From: Pyrus communis
Taxonomy: Eukaryota; Streptophyta; Magnoliopsida; Rosales; Rosaceae
Length of the DNA: 64,000 bases
NCBI RefSeq assembly: GCF_963583255.1
Contig: NC_084818.1
Location: 13,766,222 to 13,830,221 of the forward strand
Direction of reading: 5' to 3'
The notes beneath the pieces are model-generated. The model searched no databases, was not told the DNA's origin, and saw only the letters and a program-made list of their open reading frames with translations. A program made the position numbers and the translations under genes. Of the stretch, positions 1-11,276 are shown piece by piece (position 1 is the stretch's first letter; every line of letters starts with the position of its first letter).

Positions 1-2640
1 TGGACTAATCCAACCAAAATGCGGACCATATAAATACTTATGGTTTTGGTTGATGAATCGACAAACTGGTCACATGTTTGTCCATACACATTGCTGCTAA
101 ACCTCATGGCCGATTAAGGGCTCACCACCATACTTATCCCTTAAGGTTCGGGAGACTAGATAATGCCAGAGAGTTTATATTGATGGTTTTTGATAAAGTA
201 TTGCATGTATTTTGGGTTTATAATTGAACATCGAATTCCCATGTTCACCCCCATATAGCCTTGCCTAGTGATCATAAAGCGCAACTTAAATGATTGCCCG
301 AATTTTGGTAAACGTCCTAAGTTTTCAGTTTCTGCCTAGGGCTATGCAATCTTGTACGCAGCTACGTTGGTTCGCCTTGAGGCCCATTGCCACCTAACCT
401 ATATGATGTTATAGTTGGTTACTAGGTATGAACCTGACAATTTTCGTATTTACACATTTGGGTGTGCATTCCATGTGCCAAGTTGTGTCGCCGCAATGTA
501 CCAATATGGGTCCTTAAAGAAGGATGTGAATCTTTGTCAATTATGATTCTCCTTCACACTAGCTCTCTTAGAGCCATTGCACACGATCTTTTTACCGCTC
601 ATTTGTGAGTTGGTCACTTTAATGAGGCAGTATTCCCGCCATTAAAGGGAGATAAGAACGTCAACGTTCCTGTAGAAAGACGCGAATTTTCATGGACATT
701 GGCCACTATGTCTCATCTCGATCCCTATACCGCACAAGTGTGATAAGCAAGTGTGATAAATTCTAGCTTTCAGAATGTTGCTCCAGACGCATTTCTCTGA
801 TCTAGCTAAAGTGACGAGATCATATACCAGTTGTAAACATGCCTGCAATGATAGACGTACTTAACAGACGTTGAGTCAACATCCCTAGAAGGTGTGTCGC
901 CCCTGTTGGACGATTTGGACGCCCCAGTTGGACAGTCCGGTACACCGGTGGATAGCCAATCAATCTGTCTTGGCCTGAAGCACGACAAATTACTCAGTTC
1001 ATAGGATTCACGTCTCTAAAAGAGGAAGACACGGCACAATAATGAATCCATACTTGATCGCTGTCTCAAATCATTTCCATCTCATGAGATTAATCTGGAT
1101 TACTCCCAAGACTTGAAGTTCTTGGTCCAGTATACTAGTTTGGATGAGCTAAATGGAATTGAAATGAGATTACCATCGATGATGTTTTCACTTATATGGT
1201 AGCTACCGACATAAATGAAAAGCGATGACATCAAACCGTGTTCCGTTGATTAAATGACAACGTAGAACTGATTGGACAACTAAAGTTACAATCTAGGTCA
1301 AATTCCTTACCAAAGTGTGTTTTGGACCTATCGTTCCTACACTGCCCAAGGTAACCCCGTTGTGTTACAAGTGGGAAATGAAGCATTATGAGATGAATGA
1401 AATAGTGCGATATGATGCACGCCTTATGACGCAAGGTTTCTCTCAAAACGTTATGTGATTGATAGCAGCATTATGAAATGTAGTAAGCGCTTTCTCCATA
1501 GGGATATAGATACAAAGATTTACATGTAAGTTCCCGAAGAATTACATGGACTGGTTCAAATAGTTCCAAACCATGGAACACCTTCTTAACTTGTTTTGAG
1601 GCGTTCACTTATGGATTGAAAAATCCGACAGATGGTATACCCGTCTAAGTGATTATTTGATCAGTCAAAGATATGAATTATGCCCTTGCTTGTTAAACTA
1701 TGAAGTCTTATTCCGAATTGTTAGAGTTATAGTTTATGCCATTAACACGAATCTCACTAAAACTCCGGAAGAGCTTGAGAAAACTGCCTCACACCTGAAG
1801 ATGGAATTTGAGATGAAGGATCTTGGGAAAACTCGTTTATGCCTTGACCAGAAGTTGAAGCATTGTTTTGACGGTATTTTGGTCTACCAGTCGAACTACA
1901 CCCTAAAGGTGTCACCTTTTAAGTATATTTTTGATCGTCCATATGTTATATGCAAATGAGACCCTTGAAAACGTTATGGAATCCGAAATTCCATATCTAA
2001 GGTTTAACTTTACGCTTTGTTGTACTTAGCTCATTGTATTAAGACAAGACATCTCCTGCACTGTTGATCTTGGTAAAGATGCAGCACCACGCCTACACGC
2101 AGCCACTGAATTGGTATTAAAGACGTACTCTGAAGGTACTATGAATTTGGGCAAATCAAATCCCGACGCATCTCGAACGAATCCGACCTCCTGATCCTTG
2201 AAATGATGATTGTCTTGTTTGTTATGTTGACGCATGTTACTTATCAAACCTACATAAGGCAAAATCCCTAAATGGTTATGTCTTTACCGTTAAGGATATC
2301 GCAATATCTTGGAGGTCCATAATATAACCTTGTGAAACCTTCGAATCGTTCCAAGACTCACCTCACTTTACTACGCCACAAGTGAGACATGGTTAGAAGT
2401 TCTTGTTGAGCATATTCGAAGTACTTGTTGTTTTCATCCATCATTGAGTCCCAACAACGATCCATGAAGACTATGATGCATGTATCCACCCGATCAAGCC
2501 ATGCTACATCAACGAAGTCAACACCAAGACATATTACGTCTACATCTACATCAGCAAAGCATCAGGAGATTGAAGTCATGCAAGCCGATCCCAAACAACC
2601 TTGCCGACCTCTACACGATGTCACTACTGAAGTCAATCTT
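1..2640 (+). mobile_element. Truncated, degenerate Ty1/Copia fragment (integrase to RNase H)
   Basis: This is the 3' half of a dead Copia polyprotein, entering from the left edge. It runs nearly colinear with 18638-21263 inside Copia element 2 (about 98% identical by eye), sharing its stops and frame breaks. Recognisable pieces are the integrase start at 1-60, a reverse transcriptase remnant at 1657-1959 (KMEFEMKDLGKTRLCL, a decayed form of the usual Copia motif), and RNase H remnants around 2200-2600. Identity stops abruptly at 2640, before the 3' untranslated region, polypurine tract and LTR seen in element 2. It is therefore a truncated copy. No functional product is expected. Confidence 0.85.
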
Positions 2641-2819
2641 ATCCTGTGGGATAACAAGAAAAGAAAGAGAGGAGAGGAGAGACAGGAACGTTGAGAGGGT
2701 GGAAAAGGAATTAAAGTGCATTAAAAGTGATGCCTACAATTTTCTTATATATAAAAAAAAAAGCGTGTGTGGTTTGAACTTCGAAACCAGAACCTTTCCC
2801 ACATTTTACTTATTATTAC

Positions 2820-2827
2820 TATAAAAG
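2820..2827 (+). promoter_or_regulatory. Probable TATA box of the CYSTM gene
   Basis: TATAAAAG lies 112 bp upstream of the ATG at 2939, which would place transcription start near 2850 with a 5' UTR of roughly 90 bases. A second TATATA at 2746-2752 is an alternative. The transposon fragment ends at 2640, so the core promoter is outside it but more distal control sequence has been replaced by transposon DNA. Confidence 0.5.
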
Positions 2828-2938
2828 CAATAGAAACCAGAGTTTTCCCTTCCCATAACTCTCAGTTCGCCATCTCCTGAGTCTGCCCTTCCTTTCAGTC
2901 CAAAAGCTTGAGTCCGTCTCCGTCACCGTTTAGCAGAA

Positions 2939-3867
2939 ATGGCCGACCAAAAATATGGTTATCCCTACCCTGCTCAATGGGGTTATCCCCCTCAAGGAGG
3001 TATTTTCTGAACTAATTTCACCTTTTTAGGTACCAAAAACAGTTTATTTCAGTTGGTTTTTTCAGGTTATCAATTTGCGCCTTCTCTTTGATGCCCCTTG
3101 TTGGTCTCAAAACTCAACTCTCTCTCCCCTGGTTTTAACTATATAAAAGTTTTCATTTTTGCTCTTACTTTGTAGTTGATCAACATTAAGTGTGCTTTTT
3201 GTATTTCTTAACATGGATTAGTATGTAATTAATTATAAATATTAGTTTCCTAATACCAATCTTCTATGTCACTGTATGTGATGGATTCTTGTTTGAGTAT
3301 AGTTTAAGCTAGCGTTATTAACGCTCCAAAATATTCATCGTGCGTTCATTAATTTACTCCATACATGATGACGGCTTTGAAGTGCCAGAAATAGCTCACT
3401 AGTTTAGGTCTTTTTTAATTTACTTGTAAATTTTTGTTTTAAGTTATAATTTTAATTTTGTGTAGGTTATTACCAAGGCCCTCCAGTAGTGGCACCTCCA
3501 CAATATGCTGCTCCTCCACCCAGGAGAGAACCAGGTTTCCTTGAGAGATGGTAATTAAACTTTCTCAACTATCTCTTATCTAACATGAAATTCATTTTTT
3601 TTTTTTTTTCTGGTTACTTTCCTTTTCTTTCACAATTAAAATCTAATTTCTATATATGTTATACCTAGTTGTTGATGATTCTGGTTACTTTCCTTTTCTT
3701 TCACAATTAAAATCTAATTTCTATATATGTTATACCTAGTTGTTGATGATCTATTTTTGCGTTTGTTGTTTGGATGTGGTGTCAACAGTCTTGCGGCTTT
3801 GTATTGCTGCCGCCTAATTGACGAGTGTTGCTGCGATCCTTCTATCCTCTGTTTCTTTTATAATTAA
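2939..3867 (+). CDS. CYSTM: CYSTM (cysteine-rich transmembrane module) small protein, 3 exons
   Basis: Exons 2939-2999, 3466-3550 and 3789-3867 join with GT-AG introns into a 74-residue protein. The N-terminal part (residues 1-47) is rich in Tyr, Pro, Gln and Gly (starts MADQKYGYPYPAQWGYPP), then a charged RREPGFLER stretch precedes the C-terminal module CLAALYCCRLIDECCCDPS, which matches the plant CYSTM family. Such proteins are short, membrane-associated, often palmitoylated, and linked to stress tolerance and, for the WIH members, megasporogenesis; the exact role here is not deducible. The start is the first ATG after a T/C-rich 5' leader. No stop interrupts the frame and both splice phases agree. 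The exons are too short to stand out as open frames. A 71-bp tandem duplication lies in intron 2. Confidence 0.88.
3609..3750. repeat. 71-bp perfect tandem duplication in intron 2
   Basis: Units 3609-3679 and 3680-3750 are identical by eye, beginning TCTGGTTACTTTCC and ending GTTGTTGATGAT. It lies wholly inside intron 2 of the CYSTM gene, so coding is unaffected. The identity implies a recent event. Confidence 0.9.
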
Positions 3868-5736
3868 TATATATCCATTGGATAATTCCACAGCCATATA
3901 TTGTTGTAAAAGTGTAATGCTTCTTGATTACAAATTATCTTTAATTCTGTAGAATTTATGTACAAGACTGTTGTGCCTTGGCCCGTTCGTTAGTGCGGAA
4001 TCGAGATTCAGATTACACACACACAGTTGAACAAAATAAAATACAAGAAATAAAGACACCGAGAAATTTACGAGGTTCGGCAAAAACCTGCCTACGTCCT
4101 CGGAGAGATATTGCTCTTCACTATGAAAAAAACAGTATAAGTTACACATGAGTTAAATCGACATAACCCAATCCCATAACCCTTGTACACCCACTCACAG
4201 AATTTTCCCAAGAGCATCACTCTAACCCAAGAGTTCTTTCACAAGAGATCTTCCACTCTAGCTCTCTTGATTTCTCTCACCCATGCCCATGGTAGAGCCA
4301 AATGCTCACACCATCTCTTTTGGATGCTTTCCTTCTCTCATCCGTATCCTTGTTTTGCCAAATGCTCTCTTTTTATGCTTTTCTTAATCCAAGCCTTCTC
4401 CCACAAAACATGGCTTTGAAAAAGCCACAAAACATGGAGCAATTTAAGCCACAAAACAAGGAAACATTTGGCCATTATCCAACAAAGACTACTAGTTGTT
4501 TCTGTTCTGCAATCTATGTATGGTATCCATAATAGTTATATATCTTCTTCATTCACCAGTTCAGCCAATATTAGATAGACAGATTCTAATACAACATCAA
4601 TACTAACTGACATCGTGGCACAGAATGAGGTGTTAGGGTTTAGGGCTAAAGTTTTTATACACTTATAGTCGTTCGGTAATGTAATGCTTAATTTTAGCTA
4701 GCTCACGATGTGCTCCAATGTTGGTGACTATCGTTGTTTTTGGAAAGGTAATTCTCTCTTTTTTTCAGCTATTTTTAGTTCTGTCTTGTAGATTGAGTGA
4801 ATCAAATGAAATCAACAATCTTGATTAAACAAGTGTACGTAAAAAGCTGAAAAAAAATGTTTATTAATTCTCTTATTTTTCTTGTTGGAGTGAAATATTG
4901 AATCTTATGATACATTTAACTTTTATAACATGAAGGGGATGCGCATGTCACATGTATATAATGTTCACCTGATGATGATGCCCCAAGTGACGTTTCACTC
5001 GCATGTGTGAACAAAGTAAATGGCGAAGGTAGAACATAAAAATTCAAAACCAATTTGTTTACTTCTTGGACTTTAGCTAGCATTTGCTATGATGTCAGTG
5101 AGGACACGTAAGTCCCCACATTTTGAATTTTGGATCACAAGCTCACAAGGCGATGGACCTTCACCAGTTGTCCTCCAAGACCTTCAAAACCGCGTGGGGC
5201 TGGATTGATGAATTTTCTCCCTGTTGTTTACCTACTTGCATTCATTTCTCTTAATGAGCAGATTGGACAACTTAGCTGTTATTAGTGCTAGCATCTGTTC
5301 TTACAGGAAGAGAAATCTTGGTTGAGCAGGTAAAGGAACGAAGCGAGGAGAAAAAACACTTTACATTACAGGGGGGAGGAATGATAAAGTAAAGTTTAAA
5401 GACGACGATGGATTTCTTTAATTTTTATTAAGATAAATGATAAGGAAAAGAAGATAGCCAATGATGGCACCCTCAAACGGTGGAGTCGTGGCATGATTGC
5501 AACGAAAATTCTAAATGCTCCGGTGTATGACATGTCTTAAAACAATAATTGAACGGTAATAAATGCTTGGATGTATGACATACACTAAAATAATGATCGT
5601 GAGCTCAAAAATTATAATGAGTAGAACAGTAATATTAGCTTTTCTTCCTGAACGATCACATGATTAAAACTCTCACCTTTTCTACAAATCTACTTCATAA
5701 GCTAGAAAACATGACAATTCAAGACATGATAATTTT
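3868..5736. other. Intergenic; CYSTM 3' flank and an unclassified repeat
   Basis: The CYSTM 3' UTR probably ends before about 3960. From about 3960 to 4560 the sequence contains the block ACGAGGTTCGGCAAAAACC, a pattern I associate with dispersed plant repeats, but I see no terminal repeats that would classify it. The remaining 1.2 kb is AT-rich with no convincing gene, RNA or repeat. Confidence 0.5.
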
Positions 5737-5741
5737 CTTTG

Positions 5742-6118
5742 TGTTATAAATAGGTCAAAGTTAGAGAGATAACATTTTTAACGGTAGGTGCAAGGTAGAT
5801 GTTAAATGTCACACTAAAAATATAGCACAAGAGGATAACAAATAAAAAGGCAGAGGAATGGATGATGTTACTGATATTTTTCTCTCGTTCTCTTCTTCTT
5901 ATATTTTCTGTAACTTGAAAACATGCGGAGTGCTCTATCTATAGAGCAACTCCAAACTAATACATTAACTGCATATTGAAATTTACGACATTTCGTCTGA
6001 CAATACAATCTCTATGTATTCAACTTTTACTTTGCATGGGCATTGAAAACTTTTGCCCATGCTGAAGACTTTTGCTAACATACTGTGTGGGCATTCATTG
6101 CCATCAGACTTTTCAACA
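5742..6118 (-). repeat. 3' LTR of Copia element 1
   Basis: 377 bp, TGTTATAAATAGG...TTTTCAACA on the + strand. It is the downstream LTR because the genes are on the - strand, and it is flanked on its outer side by the target duplication CTTTG. Confidence 0.95.
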
Positions 6119-6127
6119 CTCCCCCTT
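6119..6127 (-). other. Polypurine tract of Copia element 1
   Basis: On the - strand this reads AAGGGGGAG immediately upstream of the 3' LTR, the expected primer site for plus-strand DNA synthesis. Confidence 0.85.
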
Positions 6128-6147
6128 GGATGCCCACATATCAACAT

Positions 6148-6335
6148 GAGTTGCCTCGTTAAAACCTTGCTTGGAAAAACCTAATGGGAAAAAACCATAG
6201 CGAAGGAAAAAGAGTACAACTTTCCTGGATCGTTGATATAGTGTCAAGTATGCTTATGTTGCCTCGTTAAAACCTTGATAGGAAAAACCCAATAGGAAAA
6301 ATCCTAATCGAAGGAAAAATAGTACAACAAGCATG
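6148..6335 (-). repeat. Two diverged direct copies of a 3' untranslated motif
   Basis: Two copies (about 6148-6218 and 6257-6331) of a block containing TTGCCTCGTTAAAACCTT, GGAAAAACC and GAAGGAAAAA lie between the pol stop and the polypurine tract. Related blocks occur before the 3' LTR of elements 2 (about 21409-21605) and 3 (about 32450-32650), so the motif is conserved across families. Confidence 0.7.
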
Positions 6336-6337
6336 TA

Positions 6338-9300
6338 TCATGGATACTCCCCCTGATATGTATCTCCCCCTGATTCCGCATTCTCCAAATTTAGCTGTTT
6401 GGTAAGTCGACGTAATCCGATGCCTTGCACTAACTTCTGAAACGTGCACTTTGGTAGAGATTTGGTGAACAAGTCTGCCAGATTTTCATTTGAACGGATT
6501 TGTCTGACTTCAATAACTTTAGCCTTCTGAAGCTCAGGAGCATTGAAAAACTTTGGAGATGTGTGTTTAGTTTTATCGCCCTTGATGAATCCTTCCTTCA
6601 TTTGGGCAACACAGGTTGCATTATCTTCATAGATGATAGTTGAGTTGTCTGTCTTCGAAGCTAGACCACATGAATTCCGAATATGATGGATCATTGATCT
6701 TAACCAAGAACATTCACGACTTGCTTCATGTAAAGCAAGTATTTCTGAATGATTTGAAGATGTGGCAACTAATGTTTCCTTGGTTGAGCGCCATGGGATT
6801 GCTGTATCTCCATTCTTAAACACATATCCAGTTTGTGAGCGGGCCTTATGCTGATCAGAGAGGAAACCAGCATCTGCATATCCAATAAGGACTTGGTCAT
6901 TTGTGGAGTTCTTTGAGTAGAAGAGACCCATGTCTGTTGTCCCACGAAGGTATCGCAATACATCTTTGATACCCTTCCAATGGCGAATTGTTGGAGCAGA
7001 GCTATACCTTGCTAACAAGTTAACTGAAAAAGCTATATCTGGTCTAGTACATTGTGCTAAATACAACAAAGCACCTACTGCACTCAGATATGGTACTTCT
7101 GGACCAATGACCAGTTCATCATCTTCTTTTGGACGAAATGGATCTTTCTTAATTTCCAAAGAACGAACGACCATTGGCGTGCTTAGTGGATAAGCCTTGT
7201 CCATACCAAATCGCTTCAGAATTTTTTCAATGTAAGCTGATTGGTGGACCAAAATTCCACTAGCACAATGCTCGATCTGCAGGCCGAGACAATATTTTGT
7301 TTTTCCAAGGTCTTTCATTTCAAATTCGCTTTTCAGATATTCAGCAGTTTTATTGAGCTCTTCAAGAGTTCCAACTAGATTCATATCATCAACATATACT
7401 GCCACTATAGCGAATCCAGAATTGGATTTCTTAATGAACACACAAGGGCAAATAACATTGTTGATATACCCTTCTTTGATCAAATACTCACTGAGACGAT
7501 TATACCACATTCGTCTAGATTGTTTCAGCCCATACAATGATCGTCTTAATTTGATCGAGAGCATACCTCGTGGTTTGTTACTTGTTTCAGGCAACTTAAG
7601 TCCTTCTGGGACTTTCATATAGATGTCAGTATCTAATTCTCCATATAGATACGCAGTGACGACATCCATAAGTCGCATGTCAAGTCTTTCTGAAACCACT
7701 AAACTTATTAAGTAACGGAACGTAATTGCGTCCATTACAGGAGTGTATGTCTCCTCATAATCAATTCCAGGTCTTTGAGAAAAACCTTGTGCAACGAGTC
7801 GTGCTTTGTATCATGCGATCTCATTTTTCTCATTGCGTTTCCTTGTGAATACCCATTTGTAACCCACGGGGTTTACACTAGGCGGGGTTTGGACTACTGG
7901 TCCAAAAACATTCCGCCTTTCCAAGGAATTTAATTCTGCCTGGATTGCATCTTTCCACTTAGGCCAATCCTGTCTCTGTTTGCATTCATCAACAGAGCGA
8001 AGCTCAATATAATCACTTAAGATGATTTCAGTGGCTACTGCGAATGCAAACATATCATTGATGATTATTTCATTATGATCCCACAATTCATTTGTACATG
8101 CATAATTTATAGAGATTTCTTTGCTTTCATGTACTTCTGTCTCTTCAGGGACATATGTCTCATCAAGGACATTTTCTTTTTCTGGAAGTCCAGAATCATG
8201 AATTGTGGATGTATCATTCATTTTCTCTTCCTGAATGATTTCATTTGGATTCAGTTGTGCCCTCGACTTTCTCTTTCGAGGGGCTGAATCTTTTGAACCT
8301 TGGGGTCTACCATGCTTCAGGCGTGCACCAGATAAATCATTCGCTGCCACTTTATTTTGTCCAACAGGGACATCAATTCTTGCAGGTGCATTTGCAGTTG
8401 GTATATGTGATTTTGTCACTTTCATAGCATCATTAAATGCATCTAGCATTTGATTGGCAATGCTTTGAAGATGAATAATCCTTCTCACTTCATTTTCACA
8501 TTGAATGCTGCGAGGATCAAAATGAGACAAGGTGGGAACAACCCATGTCAGCTCTTTCCGTTATTCTGGAATGATTTTTTCTACCCCTAATGACGGGAAA
8601 ATTGTCTCATCAAAGTGACAATCAGCAAAACGAGCTGTAAACATATCACCTGTCAAGGGTTCCAAATATCTAATGATAGATGGTGAATCAAAACCCACGT
8701 AAATTCCCAGTCTACGCTGAGGTCTCATTTTAGTGCGTTGTGGCGGTGCAATAGGCACATAAACAACACAACCAAAAACTCGTAAATGGGAAATGTTTGG
8801 CTGATGTCCAAACACGAGTTGTACTGAAGAGTATTGATGGTTGGCTATAGGTTTCAATCGAACCAATGATGCAGCATGTAAGATGGCATGTCCCCATGTA
8901 GAGACTGGTAATTTGGTTTTCATAAGCAGAGTGCGAGCTATTAACTGAAGTCGCTTGATCAATGCTTCTGCTAAACCATTTTGAGTATGGACATGAGGAA
9001 CAGGGTGTTCAACATCAATGCCCAAAGTCATGCAATAATCATCAAAGGTTTGAGACGTAAATTCACCAGCATTATCAAGTCGGATTGACTTAATGGGATA
9101 ATCTGGGAACTGTGCTCGTAACTTAATTATTTGAGCAAGAAGTCTCGCAAAGGCTACATTCCGAGTAGACAAGAGACAAACATGTGACCATCGGGTAGAT
9201 GCATCAACCAAAACCATAAAATATCGAAATGGTCCACATGATGGTTGAATATGCCCACAAATATCCCCTTGAATTCTTTGCAGAAATGATGGGGATTCAG

Positions 9301-9943
9301 CATCAACCTTTAGTTGAGATGGTCTAATTACCAACTTCCCTTGAGAACAAGCTTTGCAAGGGTTATCATTTGAGGCAGCAATGTGTCTGCTCATTAATGG
9401 ATGTCCATTAGAGTTGGTAATGATCTTACGCATCATGGTAGATCCTGGATGACCCAGACGGTCATGCCAAAGCATGTAAACTTTTGAATCAATGAACTTC
9501 TGGTTTATGACAGTATGTGATTCAATTGTCCTTATGTATGTATAATACAATCCACTCGACATACCACACAACTTCTCCAATATACGCTTCTGGGTATCAT
9601 TAGAGGTAATGCATAGATACTCCACATTTTCTGCACTTTTTGTTTCAATGTGGTATCCATTTAAACGTATGTCTTTGAAACTCAACAAATTTCGAGTAGA
9701 TCGAGCGGCATACAATGCATTCTGTATGGACAATATTGTTCCATTTGGTAACATAATCTGGGCTTGCCCTGAACCTTCAATTACATCTGAAGGTCCTGAT
9801 ATTGTTGTTACCCCTACTCTTGTAAGTATTAAGCTTGAGAAATACTTTCGATCACGAAGTATTGTATGTATGGTTGCACTATCTGCAAGATAAATATCTC
9901 TGCCATTTCTCATGTTCTGAGAATAACCACAGTTTTTATCCAT
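6338..9943 (-). pseudogene. pol: Copia pol (protease, integrase, RT, RNase H) with two nonsense codons
   Basis: A single frame carries protease motif LADSATIHTI, a GAG-pre-integrase region (LGHPGSTMMRK, CKACSQGKL), the integrase core with its acidic residues in GDICGH, RLDNAGEF and NGLAEALIKRL, a reverse transcriptase with AVYVDDMNLVG, and RNase H with ATSSNHSEILALHEAS and IYEDNATC. Two in-frame stops break it: TAA at 8563-8561 in the linker after integrase, and TGA at 7813-7811 at the start of RT. Alignment with the neighbouring copies suggests CAA and CGA as the original codons, both C-to-T changes. No frameshift is seen. The three open segments are 9943-8561, 8560-7811 and 7810-6338. The product would have processed and integrated the element's cDNA. 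Confidence 0.92.
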
Positions 9944-10057
9944 GCTCTCTGAGTAAGAGAATCAGAGTTAAAAGCAAGTTATAACAAGAAATTTACATGC
10001 CACTTTTATTGAATCTGAAATACTACAAGTTCAGCATAATAAAAGTACATCAATGAT

Positions 10058-11116
10058 TCAATCGGACCGGTATACTTCATTTCCCCTTTCCACAATAAAG
10101 TCTGGAACATCTAGATGAGTTGTGTTCAACTGCCCTGATAAGTCAAACACCGAATCAGGTATATCCATTGGTCTAGCCTGGTTGAGAAAATTGGTTTCGA
10201 CACCCTTCTTCTTGAGGGAGGCTTGATACAGATCCACTAGATGTTTTGGGGTACGACAAGTACGCGCCCAATGCCCATTGCCACCACACCTATGGCAGGC
10301 TCCTTCAGAGTTCCTGGGAGCATTGTTCATATGAGCTTTGCCTTTGTGGCGATTCGCATTTTTGAAGCTCGGGCCTGAATTATGCCTCGGAACCTGGTTG
10401 TGAAACTGAACTCCACGGTTCTTGCCTTTCCTATTCCATCGACCTCGCTTGTGGCCACGTCCTCGTTTATGATTATCACCACCAGAGGATGTGGCGTTCA
10501 CTTCGAGGGAAGCAGCATTCACTTCTGGGAATGGTGCAGATCCAGTAGGTCGGGAATGATGGTTTTTCATCAGGTGCTCATTATTCTGTTCAGCTACTAA
10601 GAGCACAGATATCAGCTGGTTGTACTCAGTGTAGCCTCGTGCTCTATACTGCTGCTGCAGGAGCACGTTGGAGGCATGAAATGTGCTGAGAGTCTTTTCC
10701 AGCATATGTTCCTCAGTAATAATGTCCCCACAGAGCTTCATCTGAGAGGTAATTCTGAACAATGCAGAATTGTATTCTGCCACTAACTTGAAGTCTTGGA
10801 TCCTCATATGAGTCCACTCATAGCGGGCCCTTGGAAGAATCACCGTTGTCTGGTGATTGTATATGTTTCTCAAGGCATTCCAGATAGCTAACGGATCTTC
10901 AACTGCTAAGTACTCGCTCTTTAGCGCCTCATCAAGATGACAGCGAATGAAAATCATAGCCTTTGCCCGATCTTGAGAGGATGAGTTGCTCTCTTCCCTG
11001 ATGGTATCTCCAAGATTCCCTGCTTCCAAATGGATCTTGGTATCCAGTACCCAGGTCAGGTAATTCTTCCCGGTAATATCCAGGGCAGCAAATTCAAGCT
11101 TCGCCAAGTTCGCCAT
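10058..11116 (-). CDS. gag: Copia gag (nucleocapsid), intact 352 aa
   Basis: The ORF starts MANLAKLEFAALDITGKNYL, the usual Copia gag opening, followed by the helical gag core (about 20-190), a basic Arg/Lys/Gly-rich stretch (215-235) and one zinc knuckle CHRCGGNGHWARTC (CX2CX4HX4C, residues 274-287). It would assemble the virus-like particle that packages element RNA. Gag and pol are in the same frame but separated by about 115 bases holding several stops (9944-10057). A spliced or recoded junction is possible; see findings. The frame has no internal lesion, unlike pol. Confidence 0.9.
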   Translation of the reverse strand: MANLAKLEFAALDITGKNYLTWVLDTKIHLEAGNLGDTIREESNSSSQDRAKAMIFIRCHLDEALKSEYLAVEDPLAIWNALRNIYNHQTTVILPRARYEWTHMRIQDFKLVAEYNSALFRITSQMKLCGDIITEEHMLEKTLSTFHASNVLLQQQYRARGYTEYNQLISVLLVAEQNNEHLMKNHHSRPTGSAPFPEVNAASLEVNATSSGGDNHKRGRGHKRGRWNRKGKNRGVQFHNQVPRHNSGPSFKNANRHKGKAHMNNAPRNSEGACHRCGGNGHWARTCRTPKHLVDLYQASLKKKGVETNFLNQARPMDIPDSVFDLSGQLNTTHLDVPDFIVERGNEVYRSD

Positions 11117-11276
11117 TTTCCTTTCTGAAAGAAAATGAGATGTGTAAGAACTTGCAATAATACGTATTCCTGGAGGAATATGATGTTAGAACTTCTGGTT
11201 CTTACAAAATTTTCATTTTGATCTTCAGGCCAAAATGATAAGCACTCGAAACTTCTGGCTCTAGATTTTCAGGGTG

